NCBI RefSeq assembly: GCF_024529975.1
Contig: NZ_AP024897.1
Location: forward strand, 3,596,001-3,660,000
Length of the DNA: 64,000 nt
Source: Vibrio quintilis
GTDB lineage: Bacteria > Pseudomonadota > Gammaproteobacteria > Enterobacterales > Vibrionaceae
Direction: 5' to 3'
A program made the position numbers and the translations under genes. Below the pieces are notes generated by a model. That model did not search any database, was not told the origin of the DNA, and worked only from the letters and a program-made list of their open reading frames with translations. Position 1 is the first letter of the stretch, and every line of letters begins with the position of its first letter. Of this stretch, positions 1-10,300 are shown piece by piece.

Positions 1-3000
1 AATCACACCATCCGGCCAGAAACGCCCGGTATCACCGGTCCGGTAATACATCTGACCTTCATGTACCACAAACTGGGCCACAGTTTTTTCCGGATCGCCA
101 AAGTAGCCCTGCGCAACCCCTTCACCACCAATCCATAGTTCACCGGTCACCCAGTCCGGGCAATCCCGGCGCTGCTCATCCATGACCCGGTAGGATTGAT
201 GACTCAGGGCATAACCATAAGGAATACTACGCCACTGCGGATCCACCTGAGTGACCGGAAATGCATTCGACCAGATGGCAGCTTCCGTTGCCCCGCCTAA
301 AGCGATAAGTTCCGTTTGTGGATTCAGCTGCTGCAAGCGCGAATGTAAATCCAGCCCAACCCAGTCTCCGGAGAGCAAGACGTGCTGTAACGTTGCCGGT
401 AATGTCAAATCCTGACTGCTTTCAGCCGCAATCAGCAACATTTCAAACAGTGCAGGCACAGAGTTCCACACCGTCACGTGGTGTTCATTGATCATCTGTA
501 GCCAGACTCTGGCTTCTTTTCGGTTCTCTTCTGCCGGTATCACAACCGCACCACCCACAGACAGCGGGGCAAAAATATCAAATACTGATAAATCAAAATT
601 CAGTGCTGATAAAGCAAATGAGCGGCTGGATGAGGTGAGAGAAAGCCGGGCCTGCATATCATCAATGGTATTGGCTGCCGCCTGATGGGTTGTCACTACG
701 CCTTTAGGCACACCGGTTGAACCCGAGGTATAAATGATATACGCCACATTACCCGGCCAGAAATCCGGCCAGCGTGATTGCTCCAGATGCATCTCACCTA
801 CTGCCGCGATATCAATCACCGGCAAGTGATAACCATCTGTTGCTGTTGCGCTGTCAGCCACAAGACAACGGGGCGAGGCCTGAGCGATGATCTGCTGAAT
901 ACGCTGCCGGGGCTGCTCTTTATCCAGCGGAATATAGGCGGCTCCGACAAGATGAGCTGCCAGTACCGCAATGATTTGCTGCCGGCCTTTGGGCAGAATC
1001 ACCGCAACGCGCTCACCGACACAAACACCGGTCTGACGCAAACGATAAGCCAGCTCAGTCACCTGTTCAGCCAGCGCCCGGTAAGTCAGTACACCCTGTT
1101 CATCAATCAGGGCCGTGTGTTCAGGATCTGATTCGGCCCATTCAAAGAAGCGACCATGTAACGTCCGGTGATGAAGCGGAATCAGATTGGTTTGGTTACT
1201 GCTGTCGCGCTGTTGCCGCAGTTCATCTGACAGATATGTACGGACCGGTGCTGATAATTTTTCCGGCTGCTCAGCCAGCGAAGTAATTAAACGCCCCATA
1301 AAAGCGAACATTTGATCGATCATCTGATCAGGGAATAACTCATCAACGGAATCCCAGCTGATGACCAGATTACCGTCGTCCTGCCGGACCTGACAGTCGA
1401 GCCACACCTGCGGTGTCTGGGAAACGACATAATCAATTTTGCCGAATGGATTATCCGAGAGGAAATCATGACCAATGTTGCTGGTAAAGACCACTGGCAT
1501 CATCACCTGAGAGCCGGATTGCCGTGACATTTCCCGCAACACGTTGATCGCATCAAAACGGGCATGGTCCAGCCCGGCCATAAAGGTTTCATTTAAGCGC
1601 CGGGCATTTTCCAGCAGGGTATCCTGAACAGATGGACGACAGGCAAGCAACATCAGCGTGGTGAAATCAGCCACCATGTCGGTAATATCCAGTGTGTCAT
1701 GACGACGGTTAAAAATCGTCAGATTCAGACAGAATTCACGGTTCTCACTCCACCCGCGGAGCGTTTCAGCAAAGCAGGCCGCTAACAGCATCGATGGTGT
1801 TATCTGGTACTGATACCCCGCATTTTGCAATGCCGTCCAGTCAGAGGCCGGTAACTGCCACTGCCGGTGCACAAAGCGGGGTTTTCCGGTTTGTTCCGGC
1901 CGGACAGCCAGCGGCAGTGCCGGTGCACCGGGAAGCCCCGGAATCTGCGCCGCCCAGTAGGCCTGATCTTCATCACCAGTCTCCGTGGCCCGGACATAGC
2001 GCAGGTATTCAGGGAAATGAACGGTTGGTTTTACATCCTGAACGGTTTCAGGATAGGTATAGAAACCTGCCAGATCATCCAGCAGAATCCGGATACTCAT
2101 GGCATCGGCGATTACCATATCTATATCCACATGCAGGCGGCTTCCCTGAGCCGTCTGACTGACACAGACACTCATGCCCGGTTCAGTATGCAAATCGGGC
2201 ACTCTGTCCTGCAGTTGTTGCCTTAATTCCAGCTGCTTTTGCGCCGCTTCAGATTCGCTGAAATCCTGCCATTGGTATGCGGTGATCTGAGCTGGCTCAT
2301 ACGCGACAAAATAACCCGTACCGTCTGTATTCATTCTCATCCGCAGCAAACTGTGACGCTGTACCAGCGCATTGTATGCATGGCTGAGCCGGTCAACATT
2401 CATCTGCGGACAGTTGAATTCAAGATAGGCATGGCAGGCAACCCCGCCAAGGACCAGATCAGGATTGCGTCCCTGCCAGTAAGCCCGCTGAACATTGGTC
2501 AGCTCAAAGGGCTGACTTAACACATCTTCTGTTGCATGGCTCGCGGCAGCAGCCGGCTGAGTGGTCACCTGAGCGGCCTGATGCCACAAAGACAGCCAGC
2601 CCTGAATGGTCGGATGTTCATAGAGGCGTACCAGTTCATAGCGAACACCCGCTTTTCTTGCTTCATCCACAAAATCGATCAACTGGATGGAGTTGAGCCC
2701 CAGATTGATCAGGTTTTCATGTTCATCAAGCGCTTCTGTTCCGATATCCAGTGCATCCCTCAGCCAGCGGGTGATGAATTCACGCCCGTCAATGGTGTCA
2801 CCGGCAGGTGAATGAAGCTGATGGATAGCACCAGCCTGAACCGTACCTTGAGGTAACTCAATCCAGTAACGTTCCCGGCTGAAAGAATACAATGGCAGCA
2901 AATTGATCACTGCTGCCGGGAAGGTTTGATGACGGACTAAAGCAGACCAGTCATAGTGATTTCCCTGTATCCAGGATGCAATCTCAGATTCTGTGGTTTG

Positions 3001-6000
3001 ACTGTCAGGTAAAATACCGCAGGCGATTTCATCCAGCTGCCCTGTCAGTTCAGCAATGTCTGCAAATTTCACACAAACCCGGACCGGGAGTGAGTGATTT
3101 CGTTTACTCAGCCAGGCATGAATCAGTAACTGATGCAGCGTTTCAGGTTGTTGCTGTAACAGTAATGTCCAACGCGCGGCCATGGCACGCAGACTGTTTT
3201 CACTGGCCGCAGTCAAAGGAAAATGGTTGATGGCCGATTCACTGAATGACGGTTGTAACCCAGCCTTCATTTGTAAATCATTAGCTTGTCGATCATTAGC
3301 CCGCGGAACCTGAGTTTGCGGATAATGACGCAAAATCAAGTGGGCCAGCGTTCCGGTAAAACCAAAGGCATTCACCGCCATCCGCCTGAGCTTCTCCGGA
3401 CGTGAGTTGCGGCTGAATGCATAACGAGACATCCATTCCGATAAATGCGGATTGAAGCGGGTAAAACCGGGGTGGGCAAACAGACATTGCTGATGCATCT
3501 GCGCTATCGCATGAATCACGCTAACCACACCGGAGGCTGACTCAAAATGGCCTAACTGAGGCTTAAAGGTGGTTAAATTCAGAGGGTGCTGACGCTGACC
3601 ATAAACACTGTCAATGGCGTGCAATTCAATCGAATCGCCTAATGCGGTGCCGGTGCCGTTCATCTCAATCGCATCAATATCATTCACAGATAAACCGCTT
3701 TGTGACAAGACATCCTCAATCATAGCGGCCTGTGCCAAAGGATTTGGCGCGGTCAGGCTGCTGCTTTCCCCATCCTGCCCGACGCCGCTGGCTTCTATCA
3801 CTGCCAGTATCGGGTCACCGTCAGCAACAGCAGCTTCATAATTTTTCAGCAATAACAGCCCGACACCTTCAGAGCGCATATAACCGTTCGCCTGCTCACT
3901 CAGGGTGGCACAGCAACCGTCCGGTGAAAGCATTCCCGCACTGATCAGTGCCTGTTCATTGGACGATGACAGCAGGAAATTTACCCCGCCGGCAATCGCG
4001 GTATCACCGCTGCCTGACTGAATGAACTTGACCGCAGCATCAATCGCCACCAGAGAAGAGGAACAGGCAGTATCAATCGTGACGGCCGGGCCTCTCAGGC
4101 CGAAGAATTTTGCCAGTCTGCCGGAAGCGGCACTTCGGGAGTTCCCGGTAACAAAGTATCCTTTAGCAAATTTCTCATGATTCTGGCTAACGACAATATC
4201 ACTGTAATCCTGACTGCCCTGCCCGATGTAAATACCGTATTTTTGTCCTTTAATTTGCTCAGGTAACCATCCGGCCTGCTCAAAAAGATGCCAGCCTGAC
4301 TCCATCAGCCAGCGTTGCTGTGGATCCATCAACCGGGCTTCCTGAGCTGAAATACCAAAGAACCGGGCATCAAACTTATCAACATCATCAAGACATCCAA
4401 CCGGTAAGGAGAAGCTTCTGTCATCCGATGTCAGCATGTTTCCGGCATGCTCACCTTTCATCAGCCAGTTGGCATAATCCCGCCAGGAAGAATCGGCTTC
4501 CTGCTGTGGTAAACGACAACTGACCGCAATCACAGCAACATGCTGGCTTTTCGCTGAAGTTTGTTTCTGCGCGGTGACTTTAGCTGGCAGACGGGATTGA
4601 ATCCACTGGCGAAGTGCCGTGACATTCGGATACGCAAACAGAATTGTCGGAGACATCGACAAGCCGTAATGATCGGCCAGCTGGCGGCACCATTGTGCGG
4701 CAACAAGGCTGGTGACCCCCAGATCGGCAAAGCCCTGTTTGTCATCAATCACCTCTTCTCCGAGTACAGCTTTCAGTGATGTCAGAATGTAATCCGGCTC
4801 AGAAGTCATCCCCGTATCGCTAATCGCAATCTCTTCTTTTTTCGCATCATTAAATGTAGTGCCATACAAAACATTCAAAGCGTCATTGTTTAAGTCCATC
4901 AGCATATGGCGGCGGCGGATTTTACCGCTGGAGGTTTTCTTCAGGTTACCTTTGGGTATCAGAATCACTCTTGATACCAGCAAGTGATGATGCTGGCGAA
5001 CCTGCGCATAAATATCCTGTGCCAGACTTTCAAGATACTCCTTACGGGTATGACGGTGAACTTCGCAAATACCGTTGATATTTCCGGTATCCGTATCCTG
5101 AACAAAACAGGCACCACCAATTTCCACCAGCTCACACTGCTTCTCAATGGTTGCTTCGATATCATTCGGCATATGGTTTTCACCGGCCACAATAATGATA
5201 TCTTTGATCCGGCCGCAAATGTAAAGTTCACCTTCAAGGATAAACGCCAGATCACCGGTACGCAGGTAGTGTTTATCACTGGTTTGGTGAGCCAGTTTCG
5301 CCCGGTAGACCGTTTCCGTCATTTCAGGCTGATTCCAGTATCCGGCCGGTAGGCATTCACCCGTCATCCAGACTTCACCAATCTGACCATCTTCACACTG
5401 TATTCTGGTATCCGGATCAACAATTCTCAGATCCCAGCTGCCAAACTCTTTACCACAACCAATCAGTTCCCGGCCATGCTCTGCTTTTTTGGCGTGTCCC
5501 TGTGCCAGTGCTTTTTCATCAAAAGTATGACGAATCATTGGCGTGCCGATTTTTTTATAGCTAACCACCAGCGTCGCTTCTGCCATGCCATACCCTGTCA
5601 TATACATTTCAGGAATAAAGCCTGCGGGACGGAAGTGCTCTTTGAACAGATCAACGGTTTCAGGGCGGATAGGTTCCGCTGCGGTTAAAGCTACTTTCAG
5701 GCTGGACAGGTCAAGACCGGGGACATCTTTTTCATCAACAGCATCCACACACAAGCGGTAGGCAAAGTCAGGTGCCGTGATAATCGTTGCCTTATATTGT
5801 TCGATAAGAGACAGCCATGAAAGAGGATTTGCAACAAACTGGCTGGGGCGGATAAAGGTACAACTCCCGCCGGAGAAGATCGGAAACAGCAACCCATAAA
5901 ACAGACCGAGGTCATGATAGAAAGGCAGCCATGTTGCCGTATGTATACTGTCCACTTCTGCGTTCATTCTGACCATCAGGTGGTGATGATTCATGATGTT

Positions 6001-6546
6001 CTTATCATAGTTACATACGGCTTTCGGCACCCCGGTGGAGCCCGATGAATATTGCAGCATCACAGGTGCAACCGGCGCCCGAAACATGTCTCCGGATAAT
6101 GAACACCCCTGCGCGGTTGCCAGAATTTCATCAAGGTAGATAACCTGCCGTTCCTGATCCCACCCCAAAGCTTCTATGCTTTCCTTAGATGATGACATGG
6201 CGAGAATAATTCTCGGATCGCAGTCTTTCATAATATGCGTCAGCATGGTTTTTACCCGGCGAATTCTTTTTTCTCCGGGAAGATTAACCGGTACAGCAGT
6301 CACGCCGTTCATCGCACAGGCTAAATAGCTGAAAACGAAGTAAGCGCTTCCGGGAAGCAGCAGTAATGCCCGCTGACTATAATGAGGAAGTAAGTATTCG
6401 GAGATAATACTTATTTTTTTTTCGACATCCTGATAGGTGTATATTTGGTGCGGAAGCGAAGAACAGTCCCGCAAAGCAATTTCACTGGCATGGTGTTGAA
6501 ACTGATCAAGCAAAGTCTGCTGAATCCACCCTAGTTGTTTATACAT
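1..6546 (-). CDS. Hybrid PKS/NRPS synthase, FAAL-ACP-KS-PCP-Cy-A (3' end outside window)
   Basis: Reads from the ATG at 6546 (AAGG-type ribosome site upstream) through 2182 codons without a stop and leaves the window inside an adenylation domain. Domains by eye: fatty-acyl-AMP ligase about 1-560 (LQYSSGSTGVPK near 165, WLPFYHDLGL); acyl carrier protein with LGVTSL serine near 613; ketosynthase about 670-1090 with cysteine 828 in DTACSSSL; linker 1090-1240 ending in SRERYW; carrier protein LGLNSIQL, serine near 1286; heterocyclization (Cy) domain from about 1345 (VQRAYWQGR; DMVIAD near 1475); adenylation domain from about 1795 (YIIYTSGSTG near 1940, YRTGD). The NFDLSVFDIF and WNSVPALFEML stretches resemble cysteine-activating domains. 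Inference: a fatty acid is activated, loaded and condensed with cysteine to give a thiazoline-containing lipopeptide. The ketosynthase has Asn (residue 963) where HGTGT normally has His, and no acyltransferase follows it. The final product is unknown. Confidence 0.9.
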   Translation of the reverse strand, partial: MYKQLGWIQQTLLDQFQHHASEIALRDCSSLPHQIYTYQDVEKKISIISEYLLPHYSQRALLLLPGSAYFVFSYLACAMNGVTAVPVNLPGEKRIRRVKTMLTHIMKDCDPRIILAMSSSKESIEALGWDQERQVIYLDEILATAQGCSLSGDMFRAPVAPVMLQYSSGSTGVPKAVCNYDKNIMNHHHLMVRMNAEVDSIHTATWLPFYHDLGLFYGLLFPIFSGGSCTFIRPSQFVANPLSWLSLIEQYKATIITAPDFAYRLCVDAVDEKDVPGLDLSSLKVALTAAEPIRPETVDLFKEHFRPAGFIPEMYMTGYGMAEATLVVSYKKIGTPMIRHTFDEKALAQGHAKKAEHGRELIGCGKEFGSWDLRIVDPDTRIQCEDGQIGEVWMTGECLPAGYWNQPEMTETVYRAKLAHQTSDKHYLRTGDLAFILEGELYICGRIKDIIIVAGENHMPNDIEATIEKQCELVEIGGACFVQDTDTGNINGICEVHRHTRKEYLESLAQDIYAQVRQHHHLLVSRVILIPKGNLKKTSSGKIRRRHMLMDLNNDALNVLYGTTFNDAKKEEIAISDTGMTSEPDYILTSLKAVLGEEVIDDKQGFADLGVTSLVAAQWCRQLADHYGLSMSPTILFAYPNVTALRQWIQSRLPAKVTAQKQTSAKSQHVAVIAVSCRLPQQEADSSWRDYANWLMKGEHAGNMLTSDDRSFSLPVGCLDDVDKFDARFFGISAQEARLMDPQQRWLMESGWHLFEQAGWLPEQIKGQKYGIYIGQGSQDYSDIVVSQNHEKFAKGYFVTGNSRSAASGRLAKFFGLRGPAVTIDTACSSSLVAIDAAVKFIQSGSGDTAIAGGVNFLLSSSNEQALISAGMLSPDGCCATLSEQANGYMRSEGVGLLLLKNYEAAVADGDPILAVIEASGVGQDGESSSLTAPNPLAQAAMIEDVLSQSGLSVNDIDAIEMNGTGTALGDSIELHAIDSVYGQRQHPLNLTTFKPQLGHFESASGVVSVIHAIAQMHQQCLFAHPGFTRFNPHLSEWMSRYAFSRNSRPEKLRRMAVNAFGFTGTLAHLILRHYPQTQVPRANDRQANDLQMKAGLQPSFSESAINHFPLTAASENSLRAMAARWTLLLQQQPETLHQLLIHAWLSKRNHSLPVRVCVKFADIAELTGQLDEIACGILPDSQTTESEIASWIQGNHYDWSALVRHQTFPAAVINLLPLYSFSRERYWIELPQGTVQAGAIHQLHSPAGDTIDGREFITRWLRDALDIGTEALDEHENLINLGLNSIQLIDFVDEARKAGVRYELVRLYEHPTIQGWLSLWHQAAQVTTQPAAAASHATEDVLSQPFELTNVQRAYWQGRNPDLVLGGVACHAYLEFNCPQMNVDRLSHAYNALVQRHSLLRMRMNTDGTGYFVAYEPAQITAYQWQDFSESEAAQKQLELRQQLQDRVPDLHTEPGMSVCVSQTAQGSRLHVDIDMVIADAMSIRILLDDLAGFYTYPETVQDVKPTVHFPEYLRYVRATETGDEDQAYWAAQIPGLPGAPALPLAVRPEQTGKPRFVHRQWQLPASDWTALQNAGYQYQITPSMLLAACFAETLRGWSENREFCLNLTIFNRRHDTLDITDMVADFTTLMLLACRPSVQDTLLENARRLNETFMAGLDHARFDAINVLREMSRQSGSQVMMPVVFTSNIGHDFLSDNPFGKIDYVVSQTPQVWLDCQVRQDDGNLVISWDSVDELFPDQMIDQMFAFMGRLITSLAEQPEKLSAPVRTYLSDELRQQRDSSNQTNLIPLHHRTLHGRFFEWAESDPEHTALIDEQGVLTYRALAEQVTELAYRLRQTGVCVGERVAVILPKGRQQIIAVLAAHLVGAAYIPLDKEQPRQRIQQIIAQASPRCLVADSATATDGYHLPVIDIAAVGEMHLEQSRWPDFWPGNVAYIIYTSGSTGVPKGVVTTHQAAANTIDDMQARLSLTSSSRSFALSALNFDLSVFDIFAPLSVGGAVVIPAEENRKEARVWLQMINEHHVTVWNSVPALFEMLLIAAESSQDLTLPATLQHVLLSGDWVGLDLHSRLQQLNPQTELIALGGATEAAIWSNAFPVTQVDPQWRSIPYGYALSHQSYRVMDEQRRDCPDWVTGELWIGGEGVAQGYFGDPEKTVAQFVVHEGQMYYRTGDTGRFWPDGVI

Positions 6547-7242
6547 TATGGTATACCTTATATATGATTTATACCGGACATACCTGAAGTTGTAATCACG
6601 TTAATAGCGCTTGCTCTACAGGAGCACCCGACAGCTAAACAGGATAAATCTCCCTCATTATTTCTCTCATTCCCCTTGTTTCCTGAAGCAACAAATTTGC
6701 TCAGTTTTTTCAGCAATTTCTTCACCGGCTCCGGACATACAGGAATGCTTTGTTCACTCGCTCTCTGAGCGCAACTTCAGCTTTTTGGTATATACATTCA
6801 CTTCTGAATCAACTGAAACCCTGAGTACCTGGGTCAGGCAAGGTGTGACGAAATCTCTCTTTATATTGACTATTGCAGTCATCAATCATCTGCCAGAGAA
6901 AATCTGGCAGAACATCAATCCTGATGGTTCAATTCCCTGCTACTTCGTGAAAACAGGTTTATCTGTAAGTGATAATGTCAGTATCGTCTTTCTCACAGGC
7001 GGAAACAGCTGACAGAGTCTTCAGCGATTAAAAAAGTTCACAAATCACATCAAAGAAAAAATTGAATGTACAGCCGTCACCTATTTATCAGTGGCTTCAA
7101 AGCAACACAACAAAACGCAATGCAATAGATAGCATAATAAGATATAAAACACAATTATAAAGAGGGTAGTGTAATGTTCTGAATCAGTAAAAAAGCAGCA
7201 TTCAGCAAAGAAACATCAACGATGTATGCCCTGCTGAAAGAG
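6547..7242. other. Intergenic region upstream of the synthase
   Basis: About 700 bases between the synthase start and the RHS-gene terminator. An open frame of 133 codons on the plus strand (6611-7012) has only a TTG start, no recognisable ribosome site and no family resemblance, so I do not call it. The synthase promoter must lie here; TATA-rich sequence at 6550-6580 fits, but I could not settle a -35/-10 pair. No clear Fur or other operator was seen. Confidence 0.5.
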
Positions 7243-7278
7243 AAGTAAAAAAAACCCTGACATCTAAGCCAGGGTTTT
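7243..7278 (-). terminator. Rho-independent terminator of the RHS gene
   Basis: Arms AAAACCCTG (7251-7259) and CAGGGTTTT (7270-7278) form a 9-bp stem. Read on the minus strand the hairpin is followed by a run of eight T. It lies just past the RHS stop codon. Confidence 0.85.
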
Positions 7279-7309
7279 GTCAGTTTCAATTTTCTTACCT
7301 TAAAACATA

Positions 7310-10300
7310 TTAGCCTGCAGCTCGCTGCGTATCCCGCTGGTAAGTAGTTGTTGTATCGTATACAGCCAGTGGATTAGTTCTGGCAGATACTGCCGTTGAC
7401 TGGGAACGACTACTCTGAACTGAAACGCCTCCACGCTGGGCTGCGACAGAAGAAATTGAAGCTATCATGCTTTTCGTCTGACTAATCGTGCCTGTCTCAG
7501 TGGAATTTGCCTTTGTCTTCATCGAATCTGCCAGCTTATTTAACTCCTTCGTAACAAATTTACTGGATTCTTTATATGCACTCTGCACAGCAGCTTCCGA
7601 TGCCAGCCACCCAACATCTTCACTGGTAAACAAACTGACGACCCTATCCATCCTCGTCCATGATAAAGTTGCATTCACAGCTTTACTTAAGTACGGCGAG
7701 GCTTTCAGTGCCTGTTCCTGAACCCATTTACCCACCTGAACTCCGATATCCACAGAAACAGACGCAACCAGGCTGGCCGCCATTGATATGCCTGCTTTCA
7801 GGAAAGAGCCTGTCTTTCCTAATGTCATGAACCCGTCGTATAATAAACATCCCAACATCCCAACTGAACAAGATAAACCTCTGAGAGTGTCATTAATCCA
7901 TTTATGCCTGGATGCTTCCCGATAAACATTTTTCGCAATCCGTTTCAGAAGCTTACGTGCTTTCTTAAACAGCTTCTTAAAGAAGTGGCCAGAAGGATCT
8001 GAGTACTTCATCGGATTATTTACAACATAGCTGTAACGATTGTAAGACTGCGTATTATCCGGCGCCTGAATATACGGATCTGCACTGATAAAGCGGGCCA
8101 GCGTCGGATCATATACCCGGCCATTCATATGAATCAGGCCAACTTCAGTAACTTCCTCATGACCGGTATAGCCCCGATTCATCATCAATGCCTGTGCCAC
8201 ATAACTCTCTGGTTTCGCCCATTCAAATGCTCTGGATTTACCCCAGGCATCGTAATTCTTACGCGTGACAATATTGCCCCAGATGTCCGTGACTAAATCG
8301 ACAGAATGCAAGGCATCACTATGACTGTAGCGGACCTGACGATCAACTGAAGCAAAGTTTCCGTCACTATCTGTCTTTTTCACATCAATATTGACTGCGA
8401 TTAGACGGCCGCCAGCATAAATATATTGCTTATGTTTAACCTTCCCGTCTGTACTTTCAACTCGTTCGTAAGCTTTACCAAAGTACCAGGTTTTCTCACC
8501 ATTCTGATTTTGCTTGAAGTAACGTTTTCGGTCCTGGTCATATTTAAATGAAACCCAGTTATCAGATGACGTAATTTTCTCCGGCTTATTAAAACCAGTC
8601 CAGGCAAAGGTTCTATCGCCTCCGGACAGCATATTACCATTTTGATCATAGGTATAAGACTGATCCCCTGCTTTCGTCACCGCATGAGCATGCGACGCAT
8701 CAGCATACAAATAATTCCCCACGTCAGATTTATAAACAATATTCCCTCCGGTGCTATATTTCACACTGTAGGTTTTATTAAACAGCGGGTTATCCGTATG
8801 CTTACCATTTGTTCCGGTTAATCGGTTCGAGATCAGACGATCCAGCTTGTCGTAGCTGTAGGTCTCATTAATATCATTGATCATGTCATAACGGCTGGTC
8901 ACATTGTCCATCCGGTCATAAGTATACTGCAGCGAACGAATCAGTTTACTACCGCGACGTGTCGACACATTCAGCAGCTGACCACTACCTTCATGATAAT
9001 CATAACTGTTAATCAGGCCGTTACCGTAAACTTCTGCAGTAATCCGGCCTTCCGCATCCATATCACTGAGTTTCCAGTAACTGAGACGTCCGGCTGAAGG
9101 ATTATCATCTTTCAGTGATTGTAACTGCTCAGCTTCAGTTTGATTTGATTCAGTCAATGAACGGTATTTTTGAGAGACCAGTTTGACCTGTTTCACTAAG
9201 TTCACCAACTGATTTGCTGCTTCCAGATACGTCGTTGCTTTCTGGTTAATATGCTCCTCTACATACTGCGCCCGCTGAATATCACTTGCCAGTGTATTCA
9301 GGCGGGTAAACATCTGCCGCATTCTCTGATCATAAAGCGGATCATCCCGGTCAAGCGTAAAACTCGCCAGTCCGGCAGTGCCTTCGGGGGTGTAATTACC
9401 ATAATATGCCACCTTACCAGAAGCAGTCAGACCATTTTCAACAGCAGCCCATTCTTCCAGGCTCACTTGTCGCAGTATGTTTCCTTCGAGTTTCAAATGG
9501 AATTTAGGTGACTGAATAACCGGAATCATCGTTGTACCATTCACAATGACGGTTCTGTCAGGCACTTTATAATATTCCTCACCATATTCATCGGTGTAAA
9601 CTTCCAATGAACGACCATGAAGTTCTTCATACATTTTCTGAGCATATTTTGCATTTTCAGAAGCACCATCAACAGAAATCACATGGTCCTGTAACGCCTG
9701 ATACTCTTCCTGACGAGCCTGATAAAAATATTGCTGCGCCCGGAGTTCTTTCACTTTTTTCAGATAATCTTTCGCACGGGCCAACGCCTGATTAATCAGC
9801 GGTAAGATCACCTGTTTGTACTCTTCAGCACTAAAATTCACTTGGGCCTGAGTAATATCTCCCCACACTTCCGTGTTAATTCCGGTTACTGCGTCCCGTT
9901 TATAGTTCAGGGTAAAGTTATCCGGACGAGTCTCCTTCACCAGATCCCCGAGGTTGTTATATTCAAAAGAACGGGTAAATGTCTGATCTTCCGTAATCTG
10001 CTCTTCTTTGGTCTTCCGGCCAACAGAATCAAAATAGTAATTGGCGATCAACTCATCTTTTACTTCACTCTGCAGCATGGCACCATTCCAGCGTCGGGTA
10101 CCATTGGAGTCAGACACTGCATCATAAGCCCAGGTCGTCGTTCTTACTTCATCATCCTGTCCAGTCTGCTTGGTTTGTTCAGTGCGCTTGATCATCCGGC
10201 CCAGCAAATCATACGTCATTGCCGATGTCTGACCTTTCGCATCAGTCATACTTTGAAGCTGCCCAAATCCGTCATAAACATAAGCCCAGTCTCCTAAATC

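Noticed and set aside
778-1131. Plus-strand frames inside the synthase gene (also several at 1794-5352)
   Set aside because: All are shadows of the long minus-strand synthase frame, whose translation shows continuous domain motifs.
6611-7012. 133-codon plus-strand open frame near the synthase promoter
   Set aside because: Only a TTG start, no ribosome site, no domain or composition typical of a protein.
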